64,000 nucleotides of DNA from NCBI RefSeq assembly GCF_020329435.1, contig NZ_JAGKJK010000003.1, positions 124,001 through 188,000 on the forward strand. The letters are read 5' to 3'. This DNA comes from Bradyrhizobium hereditatis. GTDB taxonomy: Bacteria > Pseudomonadota > Alphaproteobacteria > Rhizobiales > Xanthobacteraceae. Below the pieces are notes generated by a model. The model searched no databases and had not been told where the DNA came from. It saw only the letters and a list, made by a program, of their open reading frames with translations. Both the position numbers and the translations under genes were made by a program. Below are positions 35,908-45,100 of this stretch, piece after piece. Numbering within the stretch: the stretch's first letter is position 1; each line of letters opens with the position of its first letter.

Positions 35908-37785
35908 CTAGAGCGGGCGCTTGCTCCCGGCATCACTGCCTCGTAAGGGCACGGGGATAATAAACCAGAACCATGCTCCGAGCTGAACTGCAAGGTTGAC
36001 TGCAAAGGCTATCTGGTAACCAATTTCCGGATAGTGGCCCTGCTGAGGTGTCCAGTACTGAATCAAGAAACCCACCAGATACTGGACCAGAAAGGCGCAA
36101 CCGATGTGAAAGACGTTGAGCGCCGCGGTGGCACGTCCAGCAAGCTCTTTTGGGAAAAACTCGCCCAAAATCGCGTAGCTAAGGACGGTCGCCGCCCCGC
36201 AGGCAGAGACAATCATCCACGGAACAGATGATGGCAAAGGTACTCGCAGGATCACTGCCAATTGGGCTACGAAGAACAGAAGTGCGACCAAGCCCAGGAG
36301 CGGTCGAGGACCTATCCCGTATCGACGAAGCTTTTGAGCCGCAAAGCCTAGAACCAGGGCGCCCGCACTCGATGCGATTGCCATGACAAAGAGATTGCGA
36401 AGCAATTCCGATCGGTCCAGGCGCTCGACATCAGCGAACCAATGGGCAGCCCACAGCCCCTGTAACGCCCAGGCCGTACCAATGCAGGTTGCAGAGAGCG
36501 GCGCCAAACGCCAGAAGCGAGGATCTGAATAAATCATTCGTAGTCCAATGGTAGTCCCCTTCGCGGCCAATGAGCACGTGCCCTTTGGCACGAGAAGGAA
36601 AATTGCAAGGGCGCATCCAATCGATGCAATGGCTAGGAGCTCAAACAATCCCCGCCAGCCGATCGACACGAGCAGGTGTTCGGCCGGCAATGTTGCCGTC
36701 ACGGCCCCAAAGGACCCAAGCATGATCATCAGGCCATTGAGCAGTGGCACCTGCTCGGCGGGAAACCAGAGAACCACGGCTTTCAATCCGGCCGTCAATG
36801 CTGCAGAAGCGCCAAAGCCGATTAATGCTCGGCCGAGAAGAAGAAGCCAAAAGTTGTCGGAGACGGCAAATAGCGCTGCCCCGGCGGCTGCGGCCATCAG
36901 CACGACACTCTGGATTTTTCCTGGACCGTATCGGTCCACTAACACCCCAATAGGAATCTGGGCGGCCGCGAAGGTCAGGAAGTAGATGGACGTCAGGAGA
37001 CCGAGGTCGTCGGCACCCAGTCCAAACTCATAGGTCAATGGTGCAGCTATGGTCGCGTTTATGTTGCGAAAGAGAAAAGAAAGATAGTAAGCTGCGACGA
37101 AGGGTAAGAAGACGCGCAAAACTAAAAGCCAATCTGTGGAGAAGGCTCGTGACCGCTGCGGCCCCGTAGCACGCCATGGCGCCAGAAACGGCCGCCATGT
37201 CGCGCCAGCCATTGTTTGTTCTGCTCTTGTATCGGGTTCGCGATCGAAGGCTGCGCCTCGAGCAACAGGCGGAGATTGTGGTTTGTTGCCGGCGACAGGC
37301 GCCGCAACGCCGTTTGGTTCCTGGTGTGTGGAGCGGGCCGACCCTTCTTGCCTCACCGGTTGTGTTGCAACATGCGCCGGATCAGTCGAATTCACCCGCT
37401 CAATTGTTTCCTTGATGAGCGACGTTCCTAGATGAACCCGCCTTGTCACCTGTGCAGCAAATTCGTCGAAGCGCGCGAGTCCTAGGGTACAGGCGGCAGG
37501 TTGGTCGGCGGCTGCAAACGGAGGCGTGACGGCGAGAAGAAATCGAGCCTGAAGCGCAACAGTCTCACTCACAATCCGCAACTCTTGATGAAGCTGTTCG
37601 AGGTTCTGGTTGATGGCGTTCAGCCGGCGATCAACCGAGGGGTCATCGACGTCATGATCTGGCCCGAAGAAATCAGCGAGGGCAGCCTCAATGATCTCCG
37701 ATTTGGTAGCCCCGGGATGTTGCGCTGCGACTGCGAGCCGCGCGGCGACGGGCTCGGAAAGGTAGATAGCGATCCATGACTTCAT
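35908..37785 (-). CDS. Fusion of a conjugation-type ribbon-helix-helix protein with an MFS transporter
   Basis: A 625-residue two-part protein. Residues 1 to about 130 (MKSWIAIYLSEPVAARLAVA, then PGATKSEIIEAALADFFGP) align with the CopG-like protein that follows traG at 1-241, including its coiled-coil C-terminal half. Residues about 131-216 are a Pro/Gln-rich linker. Residues 217-625 form a complete MFS transporter with about 12 membrane helices (LSFLFRNINATIAAPLTYEF; GVLVDRYGPGKIQ). The start overlaps the hydrolase stop as ATGA, so the upstream hydrolase and the fusion are coupled. Met192 in the linker could start a separate transporter. Such a fusion suggests recombination between an ICE copG gene and a metabolic operon. 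The substrate is unknown. Confidence 0.85.
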   Translation of the reverse strand: MKSWIAIYLSEPVAARLAVAAQHPGATKSEIIEAALADFFGPDHDVDDPSVDRRLNAINQNLEQLHQELRIVSETVALQARFLLAVTPPFAAADQPAACTLGLARFDEFAAQVTRRVHLGTSLIKETIERVNSTDPAHVATQPVRQEGSARSTHQEPNGVAAPVAGNKPQSPPVARGAAFDREPDTRAEQTMAGATWRPFLAPWRATGPQRSRAFSTDWLLVLRVFLPFVAAYYLSFLFRNINATIAAPLTYEFGLGADDLGLLTSIYFLTFAAAQIPIGVLVDRYGPGKIQSVVLMAAAAGAALFAVSDNFWLLLLGRALIGFGASAALTAGLKAVVLWFPAEQVPLLNGLMIMLGSFGAVTATLPAEHLLVSIGWRGLFELLAIASIGCALAIFLLVPKGTCSLAAKGTTIGLRMIYSDPRFWRLAPLSATCIGTAWALQGLWAAHWFADVERLDRSELLRNLFVMAIASSAGALVLGFAAQKLRRYGIGPRPLLGLVALLFFVAQLAVILRVPLPSSVPWMIVSACGAATVLSYAILGEFFPKELAGRATAALNVFHIGCAFLVQYLVGFLIQYWTPQQGHYPEIGYQIAFAVNLAVQLGAWFWFIIPVPLRGSDAGSKRPL

Positions 37786-38702
37786 GGAAGCGCTCCGTCG
37801 AAATTCAATGGAGCGGCCGTTGAATTCTCATATCCCGAGACGGGCTGTTTCCGCCGGTCGATATGGCCCCAGCTTCCTCGCTCGACGGCGCTGAAGAACG
37901 CTTCAATCTGCGAGTTGAAGGCTGCAGGTTCTTCGAGATTGATGGCATGGCCCGTATTGGGGCACACCCAAATGCCGGCGGCGGGAATTGTGGATTTGAG
38001 CATCAGGCCGGTTTCTAAACAGGGCTTGTCTTCGTCACCCACGGCGAGCAGCACCGGGACCGTCATCCGTGAAAATTCATCGCGGAAGTTGTGCAAGGAC
38101 GGTCGCACGGCTTGGCACTGGAGCAAGGTATTGGACATACCCTGCGCCGAATGCTGCTTGAGCCGATTTACAAACTCCTGCCAGCCCTTCGGATCCTTGT
38201 GTTTCAGTTGAATTCGCGTGAGGTGGCGTGCCATTTTCTCTGCCATGGCATCCATGCCTCGCGCCGCCAATGCGCGCGCGAGAACAGACGTGTTCTTCAA
38301 CCACCTTTCACGATCCGAGGCTGGAGATCCCGCCCCTGCTCCCGCTGCGACGATCGCGCTACTCCTTTCGCGGTACCGCAACCCAAACAGCAGAGCAGCA
38401 TAGGCGCCCATGCTAGATCCAACCATGTGGGCGCGCTCGATCGAGAGGTCACTCATGACGATGCCGATGTCCTCTACGGCGACCTGCCAGCCGTATATGG
38501 CGGGATCATCAGGAACGTCGCTCGGTGGATATCCACGCGCGTTGTAGGCGATGCACCTATAGCCACGCGAAAAATAACGGATCTGCGCTTCCCAGCTGTG
38601 CAGGTCGGATTCGAATTCATGAACGAAAATGATTGGATAGCCCCGCCCATATTCCTCGAAATACAGCCTTATTCCACCTGACTTGATATAAGACATCGCC
38701 AC
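37782..38702 (-). CDS. Alpha/beta hydrolase
   Basis: A 306-residue alpha/beta-hydrolase. The nucleophile elbow is MVGSSMGAYAAL (catalytic Ser near residue 95), the acid is in LAVGDEDKP and the catalytic histidine is in CPNTGHAINLEEP. A GGGGTGG ribosome site precedes ATG 38702; a second ATG lies two codons later. The last 35 residues extend past the usual fold end. It is coupled by ATGA to the RHH-MFS gene, suggesting that the substrate is imported by the transporter and then hydrolysed, or the product exported. The reaction cannot be assigned; esterase or lactonase activity are options, the latter attractive beside quorum-sensing genes. Confidence 0.87.
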   Translation of the reverse strand: MAMSYIKSGGIRLYFEEYGRGYPIIFVHEFESDLHSWEAQIRYFSRGYRCIAYNARGYPPSDVPDDPAIYGWQVAVEDIGIVMSDLSIERAHMVGSSMGAYAALLFGLRYRERSSAIVAAGAGAGSPASDRERWLKNTSVLARALAARGMDAMAEKMARHLTRIQLKHKDPKGWQEFVNRLKQHSAQGMSNTLLQCQAVRPSLHNFRDEFSRMTVPVLLAVGDEDKPCLETGLMLKSTIPAAGIWVCPNTGHAINLEEPAAFNSQIEAFFSAVERGSWGHIDRRKQPVSGYENSTAAPLNFDGALP

Positions 38703-39123
38703 CCCTTTTCTTGGAGCGCGGCAAGACGTTGCCGCCCATCGGGTGGCGTTGTGGATGAGCAGGGATAAGAATGGAGGTGTCGATTACCGGCGAATCGGAT
38801 TTCGACACATCTCTTGTCTGACGCGCTTCGTCCAGGCTCTTCAGGTCTTTATCGGGAGCAACCCCATAAGGTCGCCCGAGAGCACGATATGGCTGAAGCA
38901 ACGGGCGAGCCTCACGCTATCTCCTCGAGAATGAGCGCATGTGTCTGTTGAATAACCCGCCGAAGGAGGCTGCGCAGCTCCGCTAGCGGGCCCAACCGCA
39001 CCCGCAACGTCTTGATTCTAAATGTTTCTGCGCGTATGCCTATTTTACCATCAGAATGCTATGCTGGAGCCAGGTTATTCAGAATGCCGTCGCTATTGCG
39101 ATTCGTGCTTTAGCCGAACGCTA
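38703..39123. other. Intergenic stretch without a supported gene
   Basis: About 420 bases between the hydrolase promoter side and the IS701 relic. No supported frame. The hydrolase promoter should lie in the first 150 bases. Confidence 0.35.
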
Positions 39124-39857
39124 TCACGTCAAGTACCAACAGACTGCGTTGGACGTGTTTGCAAGTCGTATAACGCGTCTTGCTGGTAATGATGCTCGAT
39201 GAGCCTGCTTTGCTTTTGATTGCGTCGGGCCGGGCTGGTTATATCTCGAGCCAGGAAGCTGCGCGTTTGCAGGCCGAGTATCTGCTGCCAAGTACGAATG
39301 ACTTTTGATCCATTCGCGAGCGGGGTCGTCCGTCCATTCCTTTGGCAGGTAGAGCGCCCGGTCGATGAAGGCATGGCCATGCCGCGACACATAGCAGCCG
39401 AACACTCCGATCTGGCAATTGGTGATCTTGCCCGCCGAGCCAGTGTACTGGCGTGCGACCCCGCACGAGGCCTTGCCCCGTTTCAAAAAGCCGGTCTCAT
39501 CGATGACCAGGACCGCGTCCTCATCGCCAAGCCTCTCCAGTGCGTACTCACGCACAATGTCGCGCAGCGCGTCGGCATCCCACTGCCCCCGGCCCAGGAG
39601 CGCCTGCTGGCGCCACGGGCCTGGATCGCCGGCCGCTTCCGCCCGCATCCAACCCGTCTTGCGCGGCTCGTTGCCCAACAATCCGTCGAGAAACTGCCCC
39701 GCCGAGGCCGCGACCCGCTCCTGCGTAAACAGCAGACGGATGCTTGCTTGACATCTCGCAACGACGAAGCCCACAGCGTCAGCGTATCTTCAACCGACGC
39801 GCCACCAATCATCAGATCCCGAATCCTGGTCGCCCATGGATTCAGAACCTTCAACAC
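39124..39857 (-). mobile_element. IS701-family transposase relic
   Basis: The minus strand begins MLKVLNPWATRIRDLMIGGA at 39857, then SVEDTLTLWASSLRDVK, and shifts frame near 39750 to continue FTQERVAASAGQFLDGLLGN, then WDADALRDIVREYALERLGD. The DDE motif region is VLVIDETGFLKRGKASCGVA. The C-terminus is lost or scrambled after PKEWTDDPAR. No terminal repeats were found. Confidence 0.75.
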
Positions 39858-39929
39858 AATGCAACTGTAATGCTAGTCTAAAACTGATCGGCTCGACACC
39901 GAGCATTTGAAGCGCGCTCTCCTCGGTTG

Positions 39930-40683
39930 GCTGCGCGGCGAGCCGAACCATTGCCAAATGGCAGCAATCCCAAGCCGATGAAGAGGACGCCCGGCGTCCA
40001 AACCGCGAGCGGGAAAACCTTGTCAGCCGACAAACCAGCATCGTCAATCGAATGAAGGCATGTCTCATTCGCCTGGGTATTCGCAATTTCAAGCCGACCC
40101 TACGTCATGCGTCAGAGCGGCTCGAGACTCGCGCACGCCGGAAGGGGTGCCTCTGCCACCCAACACTGTCGCCGAGAGGCGCCGGGACATGGTCCGCCTT
40201 CGCCTCGTCAGGGAGCAGATCAGGGAGATCGAGGCAGCTCGATTACAGCGTTTGCAGGTTTCTGACGGCGGAGCGCACGCGATGGTCAAATTGCTGGCGC
40301 GGATCATTGGCGTTGGAATCGAAACAGCGGACATGCTCGTGCATGAGATCCTCTCCCCGCAATTGAGAGATCGCAGAGCGGTCGCGCGCGCGGGCCTCAC
40401 GGGCGCTCCCGATGAGAGCGGCAAGCGAAGACGGGAGAAGGGCCTTGCACGCGCTGGCAATGCCCGGGCGCGGCGTGGTATGATCCAACTGGCCTGGCGC
40501 TTTCTCCTTTTCCAGAAAGACAGCGCATCAGCACGTTGGTACCGTACTCGCGCGGCCGACGCGCGCGGCGGCACGCGCGCAAGACCATGATCGTGGCGCT
40601 GGCGCGCAAATTTCTCATAGCGTTCTGGCGCTTGACGACGACAGGCGAAATACCTGTAGGGATCAAGTTACGCCCGGTAGCAT
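39930..40683 (+). mobile_element. IS110-family transposase C-terminal relic
   Basis: Plus-strand pieces in three frames read SRTIAKWQQSQADEEDARRP, then TSIVNRMKACLIRLGIRNFK, VPLPPNTVAERRRDMVRLRL, LARIIGVGIETADMLVHE, RREKGLARAGNARARRGMIQ and finally MIVALARKFLIAFWRLTTTG. This is the IS110 transposase from its middle to its C-terminus, with frameshifts near 40130 and 40575 and the N-terminus missing. Confidence 0.75.
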
Positions 40684-41249
40684 GAACGCGAGACGGGACA
40701 CCTCAATTGGGGCTTGGCGAAGCAATCGCTAAACCCTGATACTCCGAGGTGGCGGTGACCCGCGCTACAACTTGGTCCATATGACCTCGCGGAAGAATGG
40801 GCCCGCTGCCCCAGCTTCGCTAGAGATGCGCATTGCTGCATCATGGTCGAAGATAGCGTTCGACCGCATACAAGTACGCGGCGCGATGCCCGCCGGAGAT
40901 TGCAAGCTACCTCGGAATGTCTCTCAGTCGCCATGCCATGGAGTTAGTGGTCTCTGACGATCATCCGAGCTTGAAGAAGGTGATCGCTGAGGTCCTGACA
41001 ACGCCATGTGCACTTCTTCAGGAACGCGCTCTACTCCGTGCCCCGCAAGGTCGACGACGATTGCCTGCTTTATCGCGCTAGCTGCTGAAAGAGCGCAAAA
41101 AAGGAGGCGTTACGCCCTGCCGCTTGACCATACTCAGGCCCACCGAGGGGATGGGCCCCCCCTCTCTGCCGCCGTCGCTCGCCAGCGCTGCGCTTGGGGG
41201 CAAGCGAGCGACGGCGGCTCCGAGGGGACGGCTTCGCCGGACCCCACGA
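40684..41249. other. Relic DNA between IS fragments
   Basis: About 570 bases with no supported gene. An inverted repeat around 41160-41230 (GCCGTCGCTCGC with GCGAGCGACGGC) could be an IS end or a hairpin. Confidence 0.35.
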
Positions 41250-41758
41250 TCAATTTGCCGAACTTGACGCACACAACTGCGCCCTCGGTGCAAGGAGAAG
41301 AATGGCTAAGAGCTCTTGACAGGAGACACCCCATACAAGTTTGTAGCCGGGGGCGGCGAGGACGGCGTTGATGGCGTCGCCCTCGCGATGCCAGAGGTGA
41401 TTGCGGCCCATTCGATGCTCGGACTTGAGATGGCCGATGACCGGCTCGACGGCGGAACGCCTTCGCAGCTCGCGCTTGATCTGTGGCGTCACCCGCCCCT
41501 TCTGCCCTGAGGCGAACACCCTGAACTTGTAATCGGGTGGGGCATTGTGGCCGCGATAGTGTCGGCGAGGAGGCGCTCGAGGGTGATGCCGATGAGGGCC
41601 TCCATGTCCGGAATGACGGTTGCGAGCGTATGCCCGTCATAGGGGGTGCCGGGCAGCGCCTTCACGTGGGTCACGAATTGACCGCCTTTGAACGCCATCA
41701 TGCGGCGGCTCCTGTAGAGACGACCGCGCAAAGAACCATGAACCCGGCAGTGGATCAC
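41250..41758 (-). mobile_element. IS5-family transposase relic (second copy)
   Basis: Two frames join: MMAFKGGQFVTHVKALPGTP, then YDGHTLATVIPDMEALIG, then (after a shift near 41520) FASGQKGRVTPQIKRELRRR, SAVEPVIGHLKSEHRMGRNH and REGDAINAVLAAPGYK. It is the same transposase family as the fragment at 22390-22850 but a different part, so the two are independent relics. Confidence 0.75.
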
Positions 41759-41859
41759 GTTTGTCTATCGGAGTTGACACCGTGCCCGCGATTAAAGAAC
41801 GGAGACTCATTCATATAATAATGCGGCGCGCGCTGGCGCGACCCGCCCGACTGTGCCCT

Positions 41860-42114
41860 TACACGACGGTTTACAATCGTTTCAATCACTGCTGCGGCGC
41901 TCGACGATGGCGCTGCAATCTTCTCGGCTGCCATCTGCGCTGCGGTCTTAGCTTGCGCCGCGGTCTCCTCCACGTTGGCGAGCTTTAGCTCGAGCTGCTC
42001 CAGCAATGCGCCTTGCTCGGAGGACTGTCCGAACTGCTCGTGCCGGAGCTTCTTGATCGTGAGTTTGAGCTTCTCGATCAGCAAGGCCTCCTGGGCTTCG
42101 GCTTCCGCGGCCAA
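41860..42114 (-). mobile_element. IS66 TnpC N-terminal fragment
   Basis: The frame contains EALLIEKLKLTIKKLRHEQF, then GQSSEQGALLEQLELKL, the coiled-coil N-terminus of the IS66 TnpC transposase. It is cut on both sides, by the IS5 relic on the left and by the 3' end of the large effector on the right, only 66 bases away. Confidence 0.7.
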
Positions 42115-42180
42115 ACAGGACGCTCGCTCGGGCGAGCCCCCCCGGTGTAGTGTCCGGGAGAGCCGCTCCAGCCAGCTCCA

Positions 42181-45100
42181 TTAGCCCAAGCCGGGATGAG
42201 CCAGTCGACTCTGGAGGGACCGCCGATTGGCGACGAGGTTGTCAAGGTGCAGCGGCTCGTGCGCTGGCCGCTCTCCTTGGGCCAATCGTCGAACCAGCGC
42301 CCGCGTGCCGTCCACCACAAAGACGCCGCAATCATAGCTGTTCCGTTGCTGGGCCATGCTGGGTGACTCCAGGCGGGCGCGCAGCCGTCGTGCGAGCTGC
42401 GCTGCCGCCTCGTGGTTGTGTCCCCGGACAGAGTCGTAGTGATAGGCAACCGGCTCTCCTCGCGTGTGGCGATCAAGGAGCAGCAGCGACCAATGCGTGC
42501 CGAGGCGATTAGGATCCATAGCGTCGTTCACTGGCAGGAACAGGAAGTCGGCCGTATCATTACCATTTGGATCGTAGACGATGCGCTGGAACACGCGGAG
42601 CATGTCGGGCTCGGCGCCGAAGCGCAGTTGATAGTGAGCTATCAGGGGGTCCACGAACTGCGTCAGGGCGGCGAGTTCCGGACGGCCCCGCCGCAACTCC
42701 TCCGCCAGGAGCTCGTAATCCCTGTGGATATGCTTGTCGCCCAGCCATTCCTTGGCGCCGAGCTCTAGTCCACTGCGGCCGTGGGAGGAGGCGGTCGGAT
42801 CCAAAGCCCCGATCTGAGCATCGGCGGATGTGCGCGGGAAAGGCGCATAACGAGCATCATCACGCAGCTCCTGCAGCGTGGGCGGATCTAGATCAATCAC
42901 CTGCGGTCTGGGCGCATCCCGACCAACAAATAATACAGGACCAGCGTAGGTGTCCGAGCGCCCCCTGGCAGGATGGGCTGGCGCAAAGTGAGCATCGTCG
43001 CGCAACTCGGACGGCGTTGGCGCATTCAGATCAACAAATGGCTCAAGACCAGCATAGGTGTCTGAGCGACCCCTGGCAGGAGCGGCTGGCGCAAAGTGAG
43101 CATCGTCGCGCAACTCGGACGGCGTTGGCGCATTCAGATCAACAAATGGCTCAAGACCAGCATAGGTGTCTGAGCGACCCCTGGCAGGAGCGGCTGGCGC
43201 AAAGTGAGCATCGTCGCGCAACTCGGACGGCGTTGGCGCATTCAGATCAACAAATGGCTCAAGACCAGCGTAGGTGTCTGAGCGACCCCTGGCAGGAGCG
43301 GCTGGCGCAAAGTGAGCATCGTCGCGCAACTCGGACGGCGTTGGCGCATTCAGATCAACAAATGGCTCAAGACCAGCGTAGGTGTCTGAGCGACCCCTGG
43401 CAGGAGCGGCTGGCGCAAAGTGAGCATCGTCGCGCAACTCGGACGGCGTTGGCGCATTCAGATCAACAAATGGCTCAAGACCAGCGTAGGTGTCTGAGCG
43501 AACCCTGGCAGGATCGGCTGGCGCAAAGTGAGCATCGTCGCGCAACTCGGACGGCGTTGGCGCATTCAGATCAACAAATGGCTCAAGACCAGCGTAGGTG
43601 TCTGAGCGAACCCTGGCAGGATCGGCTGGCGCAAAGTGAGCATCGTCGCGCAACTCGGACGGCGGTGGCGCATTCAGATCAACAAATGGCTCACGCCTGC
43701 CCTTAGCATTTGACGCGGGCCTGGATGGTGATGCTGGTTCTTGCCGCTGTTCACTCAACCAAACCCAAGCTCCAGCGCTTCGGCTGGCCGGCGTTGAGGG
43801 AAGATCCTGCGAAGAGCCGGAAAACCGATCGCCCTGCGCGGCCGGCGAGCTCGGCTGCTCAGGGCCTCGCAGCCCCAGCTCTCGGTTCGCCTCAATGAGT
43901 TTCAAGTAGCTGCGAAGATGCGACAAATCGGGACCGTGTACTCTGCCTCCAGTCCGTTGGAATGCTACCACGTCATCGTCGAGGGATAACTGCTGCCTGC
44001 TGGAGCCGTTTAGTCGCCCAATAATGCTCCCTTTGCCATTCCCTCTAAGCCACGCACTCAGCGCACGAAGACGTGTCGCCCGCTGTTGCGCAGACTGCCT
44101 CAGCTTCGCAGTCGGGGTTTTAAGATCTTTCAGGGCTTGGCTCAGCGCGCCCTCGATGAGGGGCGCATCTTCTGGATGAGGAACGTGGTGACGGGGGGCA
44201 CCGAGAACGCGGGGTTCGGGTGCTTCGACTTCTTCCCCCCCACGTAGCAGCCGCCTGAGAACGTCCACAGCCGATCTAATGCGGTTCTGGGGGTCACGGC
44301 CCAAGCTCCTGTACTTCGCTATTTCCTCATCGAGCGATGAACCGTCTCGGAGCCGAGAAGCTACAGGGCCCCTATGACTTGCGTTGACCCAGCGGACAAA
44401 AGTCCTAAGCCCGGAAACACTGTTGTTGATGGCCCCTGGGGTGAGCTTGCGCCGCTCGGCGTCTACACGAAACCTCGCCAAGAGCTCCGCGTCTTCGGCC
44501 GGAAGCTGCTCGCCGATCAGCTCGTCCGGCGACGACACCGGAGCTTGCCTCTGCGATGGTGACGCCGCCAGTTGATGGGATGGGGTCTGCATCAGCTGCC
44601 GCTCAACCGCGTCGCCGTGCGGAGGCGGCGAGGAGCTGGGTCCGTCCATCGTCTCCAAAAGCAGATCCTGCTGGTTCGCAGGCAGAGTCTCCGGCCAGCT
44701 GACAGCTCCGTTCGACCCGCTGTGCTGCGCAGTCGCGGTGAGGGTCGGCTTCGTCTCGGCGCGAACCGCGTCTTCGAGATCAGGAAGGGGGCGAATATGA
44801 CGCAGGAGTTCGATCGTTCTAGCACCCGCCGGCGACCTCAGGAGATGAGCCAGTGCGGCTCCGGCTTTTCTGCGGCCATGGGGGTCCGCCTCCTTATACC
44901 GACTGACGTCTTCATCCAGCGAGTCGTGGCCAAGCCGAGCAGCAATGCCGGGCTTATCGTTTTCACGGAGGTAATCACTGAAATCGATAAGAAGAGTTGC
45001 ATAGCTCCTGGCGGTGTTGGCGGTGCTTGGGGCTGCTTCTTCCTTGTACCTTTTGATGAGATCCGCATGCTGGGGATAGGGATTCCGCTCAACCCGGCTT

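Noticed and set aside
42945..43700. Regular direct repeats suggesting a CRISPR array
   Set aside because: The repeats are contiguous 108-bp units without unique spacers and encode 36-residue protein repeats in frame.
42567..43706. Long plus-strand frame of 379 codons with Gln/Arg-rich repeats
   Set aside because: It is the mirror of the 108-bp repeats in the large effector and has no ribosome site or domain.
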